Positions 1 through 7,294 of a DNA stretch of 18,552 nt are shown piece after piece. The DNA lies in contig CALMNI010000037.1 of NCBI GenBank assembly GCA_937868555.1, positions 1-18,552 on the forward strand, in the 5' to 3' direction. This DNA comes from an uncultured bacterium (lineage in GTDB: Bacteria; Patescibacteriota; Patescibacteriia; Patescibacteriales; Patescibacteriaceae). Position 1 is the stretch's first letter. The number at the start of each line of letters is the position of its first letter. The notes beneath the pieces were generated by a model. It searched no databases and had not been told where the DNA came from. It saw only the letters and a list, made by a program, of their open reading frames with translations. The position numbers and the translations under genes are program-made.

Positions 1-80
1 GAAGGAGGGACTCGAACCCTCACAAAGTTTCCTTCACAGCGACCTGAACGCTGCGCGTCTACCAATTTCGCCACTTCGGC
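1..80 (-). tRNA. tRNA-Leu (anticodon CAG), 3' end cut by window edge
   Basis: Read on the minus strand from base 80, this folds as a class II tRNA. The acceptor strand is GCCGAAG, followed by a D-arm with the AATTGGTAGAC loop typical of leucine tRNAs. The anticodon stem is CAGCG/CGCTG around the loop TTCAGGT, giving anticodon CAG. A long variable arm (AAGG/CTTT) follows, then the T-arm GAGGG-TTCGAGT-CCCTC. Only CTTC of the 3' acceptor strand lies inside the window, so the final GGC, the discriminator base and any CCA are missing. It starts 14 bases downstream of the stop of the substrate-binding protein gene on the same strand, so it may be processed from the same transcript. Confidence 0.95.
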
Positions 81-94
81 TGAAGTGAAAATTA

Positions 95-1879
95 TTATTT
101 TTTAAAACTCCGCTCCACTTTTAGATACCAGGCCGCTGCGCCGCTGAGGCGGTCGCTAGGATTTTCAAGAAAGCTTTGGTTAAAGCCTTTTAGTTTTTTA
201 CTTTGAGGATACACGTATGCCTGCCAAAAGAGGGGGACGGCTGGCATATCTGCATTAAATGTTGCCAAGAAAGAATTATAGCGGCTGGCGATTGTTTCGG
301 GATTGGCGGCAGTACGCGCTTCTTCGAGCGCTGTATCGGCAGCACTGCTTTTGTACCCACTGATATTACCGGGCGCGTCAGAATGCCAAAAGAGATAGGG
401 TTCGCCCCCAGCTAATGCTTCTGTATATACTAATACGTCAAAACGTTTATTCGCAAGAGTTTGATCTCGTACAACAGCGTCGTCTTGGATTGTTAGTTCA
501 ACTTTAGCTCCTAGACTTTGCCAGTCTTTCGTAAGCGCTTCTGCGCTGGCTTTAAGACTGGTTGGAGCAATAAGCGGAATAATGAGGCCGGCGTTATTTT
601 TCATTCGCCAGGTACCAACTCCTAACCGTACAATATCACCGGAATTTTTTGCACTTTTAGCAGCTTCAACTTCTTCAGAGCTAAGGGTTCGTTCTTTCCA
701 ACCAGCGTTGTCTAAGAGGATTTTTGCTTCTTCCTTGGTGAGCGGGGCAATAGCCGAGGCTGGCTGATTATTTGGCAAAGGGCCGAGGGCGGGGATGGCA
801 GCCATGTTGGAATTGCTAATGATTGTTGATCTGTCGACTGCGCTCAATGCTCGGCGCACAGCGGCATCGGCAATGGGTCCTTGTGATTTTAAGTTAAAGA
901 AAGCGGCGCTAAGATTGGGCTCGGCAATGGCATTATAATGTAAAGAATTTTTTGCAATAATCGTATCACCTAAATCAGCCGGCAAGTATGACATGCCATT
1001 GAGCTGGCCGTTATTAAGAGAGGCAATCATTTCTTCTGGACTGGGAAAGAATTTAAAAATAATCTCATCAAGATACGGCTTAGCTCCGTAATAGTCTGGG
1101 TTTCGTTCTAAGGTAAATGAACGAATGGTCCCGGTTTTATTTTTTACGAGTGATTTAAATCTATATGGCCCCGATCCTATTGGCTTAAGATTTAGTTCAG
1201 CTAAAGGGATAGTCTCTGAGCTAACTCCTTCCCATTGCGAGCTGGGCAGAATACCTACATCTAGCATGGCTGGAAAACGTCCGAATGGTTCACGAAGAGT
1301 AAAAGAAACGGTTTGGTCATCTATTTTTTGGACTATAACGCCGCTAAAACGATCGCGCAGCGGCGATTTAAAGTCAGGGTTTTCAATGGCATTAAACGTA
1401 AAAACTACATCATCGGCAGTAACTGCTTCTCCCGTGGGCCATGACGCTTTTCTAAGATGGATGGTATATGTTTTGCCGTCCTCTGAAAGAGAATAGTCTT
1501 CCGCTAAGTCATTGACTGCTTGTCCTTTGCCATTAACGGAAAAAAGGCGAGAAAAAATTAGTTTCTCCAAGTCCCCATCTACGTCGTTGAGCGATGCGTA
1601 GAGCGGATTAATATAACGGGGATTTCCCACAGCCCCTTCAATGTAATCACCGCCTGCTTTAGGGATAAGGACGACATGATTTTTATATACTTGGATTCCC
1701 ATGTATATAAGGCTTGCCCCCATAAGGGCAACGCAGACGCCAAGCAGCCATCGCTCAGGTTTATTAATATAACGAGTAATATACTTAAGCTGACGCAGAG
1801 AGGGAATACGCGATTTTGACAGCTGGAATACTAGTTGTTGATCAAGATTTTTGGGCGTTGATCGCCGGAAAAAAGACAT
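95..1879 (-). CDS. Membrane-anchored ABC-type peptide substrate-binding protein (SBP_bac_5 / DppA-OppA family)
   Basis: This 594-aa protein belongs to the family 5 extracellular solute-binding proteins, which normally capture oligopeptides or similar ligands for an ABC importer. The family start is recognisable at about residues 80-115 (EGAVGNPRYINPLY, then LIFSRLFS), followed by the DDVVFTFNAI and GSGPYRF segments and a C-terminal FWQAYVYP segment. The N-terminus is unusual: about 43 basic, polar residues precede one hydrophobic helix (44-65). There is no lipobox, because the Cys at 49 is preceded by Val. It is therefore likely held by an uncleaved helix rather than a lipid. The gene starts 3 bases after the ymdB stop with no SD, so it is probably co-transcribed with rny and ymdB. 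No permease or ATPase genes are nearby. The ligand cannot be told from sequence. Confidence 0.88.
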   Translation of the reverse strand: MSFFRRSTPKNLDQQLVFQLSKSRIPSLRQLKYITRYINKPERWLLGVCVALMGASLIYMGIQVYKNHVVLIPKAGGDYIEGAVGNPRYINPLYASLNDVDGDLEKLIFSRLFSVNGKGQAVNDLAEDYSLSEDGKTYTIHLRKASWPTGEAVTADDVVFTFNAIENPDFKSPLRDRFSGVIVQKIDDQTVSFTLREPFGRFPAMLDVGILPSSQWEGVSSETIPLAELNLKPIGSGPYRFKSLVKNKTGTIRSFTLERNPDYYGAKPYLDEIIFKFFPSPEEMIASLNNGQLNGMSYLPADLGDTIIAKNSLHYNAIAEPNLSAAFFNLKSQGPIADAAVRRALSAVDRSTIISNSNMAAIPALGPLPNNQPASAIAPLTKEEAKILLDNAGWKERTLSSEEVEAAKSAKNSGDIVRLGVGTWRMKNNAGLIIPLIAPTSLKASAEALTKDWQSLGAKVELTIQDDAVVRDQTLANKRFDVLVYTEALAGGEPYLFWHSDAPGNISGYKSSAADTALEEARTAANPETIASRYNSFLATFNADMPAVPLFWQAYVYPQSKKLKGFNQSFLENPSDRLSGAAAWYLKVERSFKK

Positions 1880-1882
1880 TGT

Positions 1883-2689
1883 TTATTCAATAAACGCTTC
1901 ACGCTGTATTGGTGTAATATCAAGGCAGCGCGCAGTAGTTGTGTCAATAGTAATTATAACCCCATTAAGAATAGCGCGGCCAGCCGATGCTAAAGCATGC
2001 GGTTGCCGTATTTGGGTGAGAAATGTCGCAATAATAGGCGAAGCTTCAATACCAATAACACCGTCAGCTTGGCCAGTCATGCCGACATCGCTAAGATAGG
2101 CGGTTCCGACAGAACTGATTTGTCCGTCAGCCGTTTGGACGTGTGTGTGGGTTCCAAATAGGGCGCTGATTTTTCCATTAAGGAAATGGCGAAGAGCAAT
2201 CTTTTCCGAAGTCGCCTCAGCATGTATATCTACTATTATAGCAGAAAATTTTTTATTTGTAAAGCTTTCAAGGATTTCTTCGGTTTTTCTAAAAGGACAT
2301 TCATAGTGACGGGACATAAAGGTTCTTCCTAATAGATTGATGATAAGTATATCTCCCTTGGGGTGTGAAACGATTTTATAGCCTTCTCCGGGAGCGTCTA
2401 TGCCATAGTTAGCCGGTCGGATAATGGGTAAGGCGCCAGAAAAGCAAGCTTCGATATTGGTAGATTGATCAAAGCAATGATCGCCTGTTGTTAAGAAATC
2501 GATGCCGTTGCTTAGCAGCTCTTGCGCAGTTAATAATGTAATACCGCGTCCATGGGCAGCATTTTCTCCATTGGCTATTACAAGGTCAAGCGAAAATTCT
2601 TTTTTAATTTCAGGAAGCAACTGAGAAATGGCTTTTCGCCCGAGCGACCCAACGATATCGCCGATGAATAAAATATGTAAGTTGTTCAT
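1883..2689 (-). CDS. ymdB: YmdB-family metallophosphoesterase (2',3'-cyclic nucleotide phosphodiesterase type)
   Basis: This 268-aa protein has the full YmdB (TIGR00282-type) architecture. Metal-site residues appear in the expected order: D11 (FIGDIVGS), E42 and N43 (NGENAAHG), H71, H156 (VDIHAEATSEK), then H181 and H183 (GTHTHVQT), ending in the DVGMTG segment. In Bacillus subtilis, YmdB hydrolyses 2',3'-cyclic nucleotides and sits next to rny; the same neighbour order is kept here. One oddity is that the usual GNH motif reads GDH (residues 69-71), an Asn to Asp change at a metal-binding position. The ATG at 2687-2689 gives the expected N-terminus and no SD precedes it. It is separated from rny by about 100 bases holding a palindrome and a TATAAT-like element, so it may have its own promoter as well. 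Confidence 0.92.
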   Translation of the reverse strand: MNNLHILFIGDIVGSLGRKAISQLLPEIKKEFSLDLVIANGENAAHGRGITLLTAQELLSNGIDFLTTGDHCFDQSTNIEACFSGALPIIRPANYGIDAPGEGYKIVSHPKGDILIINLLGRTFMSRHYECPFRKTEEILESFTNKKFSAIIVDIHAEATSEKIALRHFLNGKISALFGTHTHVQTADGQISSVGTAYLSDVGMTGQADGVIGIEASPIIATFLTQIRQPHALASAGRAILNGVIITIDTTTARCLDITPIQREAFIE

Positions 2690-2695
2690 GAAGAG

Positions 2696-2779
2696 AATTT
2701 TTAATTTTTAATTTTAATTTTTAAACGCAAAAGTGATTGCTGTATCTTAAAAATTATAACCCGCCTGCCGGCAGGCAGG
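2696..2779. repeat. AT-rich short direct repeats and a GC-rich palindrome in the rny-ymdB gap
   Basis: The gap between the rny stop and the ymdB start holds two unusual elements. Bases 2698-2722 are reiterated TTAATTTT-type units. Bases 2763-2776 are a perfect 14-bp palindrome, GCCTGCCGGCAGGC, extended on the right by CAGG, so CAGG occurs twice in tandem. The palindrome has no loop and no T-tail, so it is not a normal terminator. On the minus strand a TATAAT lies at 2753-2758, with the palindrome in the stretch where the -35/-10 spacer of a ymdB promoter would fall; the -35 itself is poor. Similar CCTGCCGGCAGG palindromes recur in CPR genomes as far as I recall, but I cannot verify copies elsewhere in this genome. 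Confidence 0.6.
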
Positions 2780-2790
2780 AATTAATAATT

Positions 2791-4305
2791 TTATCTCGCG
2801 TATTCAATAACTCGAGTTTCACGCAAAAGGTTAACTTTGATTTCTCCGGGATACTTAAGTTCTTCTTCAATTTTCTTAGCGATGTCTTTGGCCATTTCAT
2901 GCGCTTTAAGATCGCTGACTTCTTCCGATTTAACAAAGACTCGGACTTCGCGGCCAGCTTGGATAGCATATACTTTTTCAACGCCGGCAAATGACTGCGT
3001 AAGCTTTTCAAGTTCTTCTAGGCGCTGTACATATTGTTCAAAGCTATCATGGCGGGCGCCGGGACGAGAAGATGAAATAGCGTCGGCGACTTTGACAATC
3101 ACAGTAATAAGGTCCTTTGGATGATCTTCGTGGTGATTTTCAATAGGTGCAATAACAGCTTCGCTTAAGCCGAATTTGCGGGCAATTTGACCGCCAATTT
3201 CTGGATGGCTGCCTTTGACTTCGTGGTCGACAGCTTTGCCTATATCGTGCAGCAGGCCGCCTTTTTTCGCCGTACTAACATCAGCGCCGAGCGATTCAGC
3301 TAATAGTCCACACAAATGAGAAACTTCAACGGCGTGCTTAAGGGCATTTTGTCCGTAGCTGGTACGATACTTAAGGCGTCCGATAATTTGAATCAGTTTA
3401 GGATCAAAACCCGTAATGCCAAGCTCATATAATGCTTCTTCGCCGGCTTTTTTAATATCAATTGCTAAATCGCGCTTGGCTTGATCAACCGCTTCTTCGA
3501 TCTTAGTTGGGTGAATACGGCCGTCTTTTATCAAATGTTCAATCGCTCGTTTGGCAATATGGCGGCGAATGGCAGAAAATCCAGAAATAGTAATAGCATT
3601 TGGGGTATCATCAACAATGATTTCAACGCCGGTCAATTGTTCAATTGATTTAATATTGCGGCCTTCGCGTCCTATGATTCTTCCTTTCAAATCGTCGTTT
3701 GGCAAATCAACGGTTGTTGTCGTGAGCTCAGTAATGAAATTAGAAGAAAGGCGCTGCATGGCCGCTCCGACTAATTCGCGGGCTTTTTCATCTAGAGTAT
3801 CGGACGTTTCATTCTCTAGTTTTTTTAAACGGGAAGCTAAAGCTTCACGGCAATCTTTTTCAACCCGTTCCAATAGTTTTTCCTGGGCTTCGTTTTGGCT
3901 TAAGGAGGCAATCTTCTCAAGAGCGACAATTTGCTCTTCGCGAATTTTGGCAATTTTTTCTTTAGCTTCTTCAACTTGAGCTACTTTGTCATATAATGCT
4001 TGTTGCTTATCTTGCAATTCAAGCAATTTTTGCGAAAAAGTATTTTCTCTCTGTTCAAGACGCTGTTGCAAGGCTGTTGTTTCTTTGTGTCGTTCATCGG
4101 TTTCGCGCTTGGCTTGTTCAATAATTTTAAGAGCTTTGTCTTGTGCTTCCAAAATTATTTGTTTTTCCTTTGTTTTGCTTTCAGCCAAAACTTTTTCGGC
4201 TTTGAGTTCGGCGCTATTTACTTCAGTAAGAGCGCGTTGTTTGCGCAGCCAATAACCCGCGCCCAAGCCGGCCGCGGCGATAAGTATGTATAAAATATAA
4301 GGCAT
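2791..4305 (-). CDS. rny: Ribonuclease Y
   Basis: RNase Y is a membrane-bound endoribonuclease that initiates mRNA decay. With the start at ATG 4305 the protein is 504 aa, close to the usual 510-520. Visible in order are an N-terminal membrane helix (about 2-20, YILYILIAAAGLGAG), a long charged coiled coil (about 30-190), a KH RNA-binding domain with GRIIGREGRN at about 208-217, and an HD domain with the metal dyad H353-D354 in GLLHDIGKAVDH. A GTG at 4327-4329 is in frame and would add eight residues (MRADGKPS) ahead of the membrane helix. I prefer the ATG because it places the helix at the extreme N-terminus, as in the family. It is the first gene of the minus-strand group and has an unusually structured upstream region. 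Confidence 0.96.
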   Translation of the reverse strand: MPYILYILIAAAGLGAGYWLRKQRALTEVNSAELKAEKVLAESKTKEKQIILEAQDKALKIIEQAKRETDERHKETTALQQRLEQRENTFSQKLLELQDKQQALYDKVAQVEEAKEKIAKIREEQIVALEKIASLSQNEAQEKLLERVEKDCREALASRLKKLENETSDTLDEKARELVGAAMQRLSSNFITELTTTTVDLPNDDLKGRIIGREGRNIKSIEQLTGVEIIVDDTPNAITISGFSAIRRHIAKRAIEHLIKDGRIHPTKIEEAVDQAKRDLAIDIKKAGEEALYELGITGFDPKLIQIIGRLKYRTSYGQNALKHAVEVSHLCGLLAESLGADVSTAKKGGLLHDIGKAVDHEVKGSHPEIGGQIARKFGLSEAVIAPIENHHEDHPKDLITVIVKVADAISSSRPGARHDSFEQYVQRLEELEKLTQSFAGVEKVYAIQAGREVRVFVKSEEVSDLKAHEMAKDIAKKIEEELKYPGEIKVNLLRETRVIEYAR

Positions 4306-4342
4306 AGATGGTTTTCCATCCGCCCGCACAGTAAGTGAGAAG

Positions 4343-4536
4343 CTAATGTTAGCCGTTCAGGCTAGAACACGGGTAGTATCGAAGTAAGAAGGTTCAGGGA
4401 GAAAATTCGGGAATATCCCTAACATTAGGATAAACTACTAAAGAATGGTAGTTCTGACGATGCGGTCGGTACGGACATTAATGATTAGGTTTCATGTATA
4501 CCCTATCACGCCCCTAAGGGCTTGGCAAGGCCGGGG
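4343..4536. ncRNA. Putative structured RNA or rny leader in the divergent rny/exonuclease intergenic region
   Basis: The roughly 310-base gap between two divergent genes is dense in complementary arms. CTAATGTTAG at 4343-4352 pairs perfectly with CTAACATTAG at 4419-4428 (10 bp). Inside it, CC-GTTC (4353-4358) pairs with GAAC-ac-GG (4365-4372). AACTAC (4433-4438) pairs with GTAGTT (4448-4453). Bases 4511-4536 form CCCC-taag-GGCTT, loop GGCA, AGGCC-GGGG. A T-run (4547-4552) lies 10 bases beyond the last arm on the plus strand, too far for a clean terminator. If read on the minus strand this would be a long structured 5' leader of rny; on the plus strand, a free small RNA. I saw no match to the conserved motifs of tmRNA, RNase P RNA, SRP RNA, T-box or 6S RNA. 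The strand is undecided. Confidence 0.4.
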
Positions 4537-4565
4537 AACGAGTGGCTTTTTTAGAGGTGCTAGGA

Positions 4566-4571
4566 TATAAT
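4566..4571 (+). promoter_or_regulatory. Candidate -10 element (TATAAT) for the exonuclease gene
   Basis: A perfect TATAAT lies 45 bases before the exonuclease ATG. The sequence 17 bases upstream of it (TGGCTT at 4543-4548) is a poor -35, so this is a weak call. A second TAATCT ends at 4610, exactly 7 bases before the ATG, which would suit a leaderless transcript, but it also lacks a -35. Confidence 0.3.
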
Positions 4572-4616
4572 TCCAGTGAAGAAAAATATCTAAAATTCAA
4601 AAAATAATCTCTCCTT

Positions 4617-5393
4617 ATGGCCAAATCTCTCCCCGAGCAGTTTTCTTTAGAGCGCCCTTTATTAGTATTTGATACGGAAACAACGGGCTTATCAGTTTCC
4701 TTTGATCGCATTATCCAATTGGCATACGTTAAATATGGCATAGATGGAAGCATAGAAGAGAAGACGTACCTCTTTAACCCTCAAATGCCCATCCCGGCTT
4801 CGGCAACCGCTGTGCATGGTCTTACTGATGAAAGCGTCAAAGACGCTCCTCTTTTTAAGGATGTAGCCGAAGAGCTTTTTGAAATATTTTCAGGCTGCAT
4901 TTTTAGCGGCTTTAATGTGATAGGGTATGATCTCCCGTTGTTACGTCAAGAATTTTTGCGTTGCGGAAAAGATTTTACGTATAGCGCGGCTGATATTATA
5001 GATGCCAAAGCGATTTATCATTATTTTGAACCCCGAACCTTATCGAGTGCATATCGTTATTATTGCGGCAAGGAACATACTGAAGCCCATGACGCCATGG
5101 CTGATGTAAAAGCGGCGGCAGAAATATTGCGCGCTCAAATTGATCAGTACGGAGTTGATAAAATCAAAGAGATCCAAGCATCTTCGGCGGTTGAGTATGT
5201 TGATGCTGATAGGAAGTTTTATTGGCGTGACGGCCAGGTGTGTTTTGCTTTTGCCAAGCATCGCCATAGGCCTTTAGCGGCAGTGGTTGAAAGTGAGCCG
5301 GGTTATTTAGAATGGATGTTGGCTCAAGATTTTTCACCTGAAGTAAAAAAAATTATTAAAGATGCTTTGTCGGGAATTTTCCCTAGCCGTTAA
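4617..5393 (+). CDS. DnaQ-like 3'-5' exonuclease (DEDDh) with ExoX-like C-terminal domain
   Basis: This 258-aa protein should remove nucleotides from the 3' end of nucleic acid using two metal ions. The DEDDh active site is complete: D19 and E21 in FDTETTG, D105 in NVIGYD, H158 and D163 in AHDAMADV. The first 175 residues form the exonuclease fold. Residues about 205-255 (FAKHRHRPL, then YLEWMLAQDFSPEVKK and a final helix) resemble the C-terminal module of exodeoxyribonuclease X-like proteins. It is not part of a DNA polymerase III alpha chain, so a role in repair or DNA/RNA trimming is more likely than replication proofreading; its position 30 bases before ruvB fits repair. There is no SD. 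The ATG at 4617 places the FDTETTG motif at the usual distance from the N-terminus. Confidence 0.87.
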   Translation: MAKSLPEQFSLERPLLVFDTETTGLSVSFDRIIQLAYVKYGIDGSIEEKTYLFNPQMPIPASATAVHGLTDESVKDAPLFKDVAEELFEIFSGCIFSGFNVIGYDLPLLRQEFLRCGKDFTYSAADIIDAKAIYHYFEPRTLSSAYRYYCGKEHTEAHDAMADVKAAAEILRAQIDQYGVDKIKEIQASSAVEYVDADRKFYWRDGQVCFAFAKHRHRPLAAVVESEPGYLEWMLAQDFSPEVKKIIKDALSGIFPSR

Positions 5394-5423
5394 TATCTTC
5401 AGTTTTTATTTCTAATTCTTACC

Positions 5424-6431
5424 ATGATTACTGATGCTTCCACACTTTCTCCGCAATCCCGTGATGAAGATGCCGCTGAAGTCGGCTTGCGTCCGCGCGC
5501 GCTCGCGGAATATATAGGCCAGGAAACCGTTAAGGCTAACTTGGAAATTTTAATTGCTGCTGCTCGCCAGCGACAAGAAGCGATTGACCACATCCTATTA
5601 TATGGAGCGCCTGGCTTAGGTAAAACAACATTGGCTCATATTATTGCGCGCGAATTAAATTGCCAATTGCGGGTTACGTCAGGACCGGCTTTAGAGAAAC
5701 CCGGTGATTTGGCGGCTATTTTAACTAATTTAGCTCCCGGAGACATTCTTTTTATCGATGAAATTCACCGTTTGCCTCGTACCGTTGAAGAAGTATTATA
5801 TCCGGCAATGGAAGATTATGCTTTGGATATTGTTATCGGTAAAGGACCTTCAGCTAAAATTTTGCGTCTTGATTTGCCCCGTTTTTCCATCATCGGCGCG
5901 ACAACCCGAGCTAGCCTTTTGTCATCGCCTTTACGCGATCGTTTTGGCATGACATATCATCTTGATTTTTATAGGCTTGATGATCTTGAAAAAATTATCA
6001 GCCGCAGCGCCGGCCTTTTGGGAATTGATGTTGATGCCATATCGGCAAAAGCCATCGCAGCCTGTGCTCGGCGTACTCCTCGTTTAGCAAACCGCTTATT
6101 ACGCCGCGTTCGTGATTATTCCGAGGTGAAGGGCAGCGGAGTTATTGATGCGGACATATGCGCCCAGGCATTGAGTTTGTTGGAAATTGATCCGCTCGGA
6201 CTAGATCGCATTGATAGAAAGATTTTAGAAACCATTATTGATAAATTTTCGGGCGGACCGGTCGGTATTAGCACAATAGCGGCCGCCACAGGCGAAGATT
6301 TGGCGACGATTGAAGAAGTATATGAACCGTATTTGCTGCAGTTGGGTTTTTTGAACCGCACTGCTCGGGGCAGGGAAGTTACTCCTCGAGCGTATGAGCA
6401 TTTAGGCAAGATTCCTAAAATTGAAAATTAA
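5424..6431 (+). CDS. ruvB: Holliday junction branch migration helicase RuvB
   Basis: RuvB is the hexameric AAA+ motor that drives branch migration of Holliday junctions with RuvA. This 335-aa protein has the family length and all key motifs: Walker A GAPGLGKT (61-68), Walker B FIDEIH with D112/E113, sensor 1 GATTR, arginine finger PLRDRFG, and the C-terminal winged-helix domain ending in [13 protein letters not shown]. The N-terminal [12 protein letters not shown] segment is also typical. The start at 5424 has no SD; a TCTAAT at 5411-5416 ends 7 bases before the ATG, which would suit a leaderless transcript, though no good -35 is seen. ruvA and ruvC are not in the window. Confidence 0.97.
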   Translation: MITDASTLSPQSRDEDAAEVGLRPRALAEYIGQETVKANLEILIAAARQRQEAIDHILLYGAPGLGKTTLAHIIARELNCQLRVTSGPALEKPGDLAAILTNLAPGDILFIDEIHRLPRTVEEVLYPAMEDYALDIVIGKGPSAKILRLDLPRFSIIGATTRASLLSSPLRDRFGMTYHLDFYRLDDLEKIISRSAGLLGIDVDAISAKAIAACARRTPRLANRLLRRVRDYSEVKGSGVIDADICAQALSLLEIDPLGLDRIDRKILETIIDKFSGGPVGISTIAAATGEDLATIEEVYEPYLLQLGFLNRTARGREVTPRAYEHLGKIPKIEN

Positions 6432-6449
6432 ATAGGCTTGGCCTATACT
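6421..6449 (+). promoter_or_regulatory. Sigma70-type promoter predicted to give a leaderless mRNA
   Basis: TTGAAA at 6421-6426 and TATACT at 6444-6449 are separated by exactly 17 bases. The expected transcription start, about 7 bases after the -10, falls on or beside the A of the ATG at 6456. The -35 lies inside the last codons of ruvB. The spacer contains a small inverted repeat, ATAGGC-ttg-GCCTAT (6432-6446), which overlaps the -10 and could also be an operator or a weak hairpin. Confidence 0.5.
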
Positions 6450-6455
6450 TAAGAT

Positions 6456-6722
6456 ATGTCTTTCTCCCTCTCACTCTTATTTTATCCCTATCTCCTATTT
6501 ATTGCTGTTTGGGTAATTTTAAGTTTGGTTGGTTTTTATCATTTGCTGCGCTTTGGCATTAAGGGCTTGGGAACTTTGCTCTTAGCAGTTGTGTATTTGG
6601 CTGGTGCTTTGGGACTTTTACAGTTATCGTATGATTATCTTGTTGCTATTCCTTGGGAAACAAGAGTTTCTATTTTGTCGCCTAGCGTCACTATGCCTTC
6701 TTTTGAGATTCCTAAATACTAA
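6456..6722 (+). CDS. Small hypothetical membrane protein (two helices)
   Basis: This 88-aa protein has no family I recognise. It has two hydrophobic stretches, about residues 5-31 and 36-64, joined by a short basic turn (RFGIKG), and a polar tail of about 22 residues. It is probably a two-helix inner membrane protein with both ends on the same side. Its stop is 2 bases before the start of the PH-domain membrane protein, so the two are almost surely co-transcribed and may work together. There is no SD; the promoter just upstream predicts a leaderless message. That a real gene is present is supported by the tight junctions on both sides and the intact hydrophobic pattern. Confidence 0.72.
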   Translation: MSFSLSLLFYPYLLFIAVWVILSLVGFYHLLRFGIKGLGTLLLAVVYLAGALGLLQLSYDYLVAIPWETRVSILSPSVTMPSFEIPKY

Positions 6723-6724
6723 GT

Positions 6725-7294
6725 ATGTTATCAGCCTATCGATTAGCCGGCCCTTTGCCTGGAGAAAAAGTTGTCACTATCTTGCATAGGGATATTTTCA
6801 TTGTGCTAAAAAGAATTTTGCTTTTTATTGTGTTGTTGGCTTTGCCTGTTGCTTTGTTGTTTATGTTGAACCGCCTTTTCCCCGCTCTTAATCAAGGATT
6901 AATTGTTTGGCCAATCATCGTTATGTCGGCTAGTGCTTACCTTCTCTTTATTTGGCTGCTGTTTTTCTTTTCTATTATCGATTATTTATTAGATGTGTGG
7001 ATTATTACTGATCAAAGAATTATAGATATACGCCAATCGGGATTTTTTTCGCGCACTATTTCTGAATTGCGCCTGTCCCGCATCCAAGATATTACGAGTG
7101 ATGTTAGCGGAGTGTGGGCGACTATATTTAAATACGGAAATCTTAAAGTACAAACAGCCGCCCAAGAGGAAAAATTTCATTTTGAAGAGGTTGGTCATCC
7201 AGAACGAGTTCGAGATTTATTGATTCGCCTTTCTTCGGTGCATGAAGCAGCACCAGCCCCGGCCCCCAGCCTTTCCCGCCATGAAGTTGCGTGA
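6725..7294 (+). CDS. Bacterial PH-domain (bPH_2 / DUF304, YdbS-YdbT-like) membrane protein
   Basis: This 189-aa protein has two membrane helices (about 26-50 and 58-83) followed by a bacterial pleckstrin-homology domain at about 90-170. The domain signature is WIITDQRIIDIRQSGFFSRT, then SELRLSRIQDIT and the IFKYGNLKVQTA strand. Such proteins are membrane-associated and have been linked to envelope or stress functions, but the ligand is unknown. The tail is Pro/Ala-rich (APAPAPSL). It follows the small membrane protein by 2 bases, and its last 14 bases overlap queA when queA starts at 7281. No SD is seen. Confidence in the family is good; the role is unknown. Confidence 0.82.
   Translation: MLSAYRLAGPLPGEKVVTILHRDIFIVLKRILLFIVLLALPVALLFMLNRLFPALNQGLIVWPIIVMSASAYLLFIWLLFFFSIIDYLLDVWIITDQRIIDIRQSGFFSRTISELRLSRIQDITSDVSGVWATIFKYGNLKVQTAAQEEKFHFEEVGHPERVRDLLIRLSSVHEAAPAPAPSLSRHEVA

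Noticed and set aside
2754..3011. Small frames overlapping the end of rny on both strands, and many similar frames inside other genes
   Set aside because: They lie in other frames of well-supported genes, with no SD or protein-like pattern of their own.
4306..4329. GTG start adding eight residues to RNase Y
   Set aside because: It puts polar residues before the N-terminal membrane helix, and the ATG at 4305 fits the family start better.
4547..4552. Plus-strand terminator at the T-run after the 4511-4536 hairpin
   Set aside because: The T-run is 10 bases from the stem and the joining pairs are only 3 bp, so it is not a convincing terminator.
4330..4560. tmRNA, RNase P RNA, SRP RNA, 6S RNA or T-box in the rny upstream region
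   Set aside because: None of their conserved motifs was found on either strand, so only an unnamed structured RNA is proposed.
7242..7280. Upstream ATG for queA
   Set aside because: The extra 13 residues are inside the PH-domain gene and do not match QueA, which begins MKLRDF at 7281.
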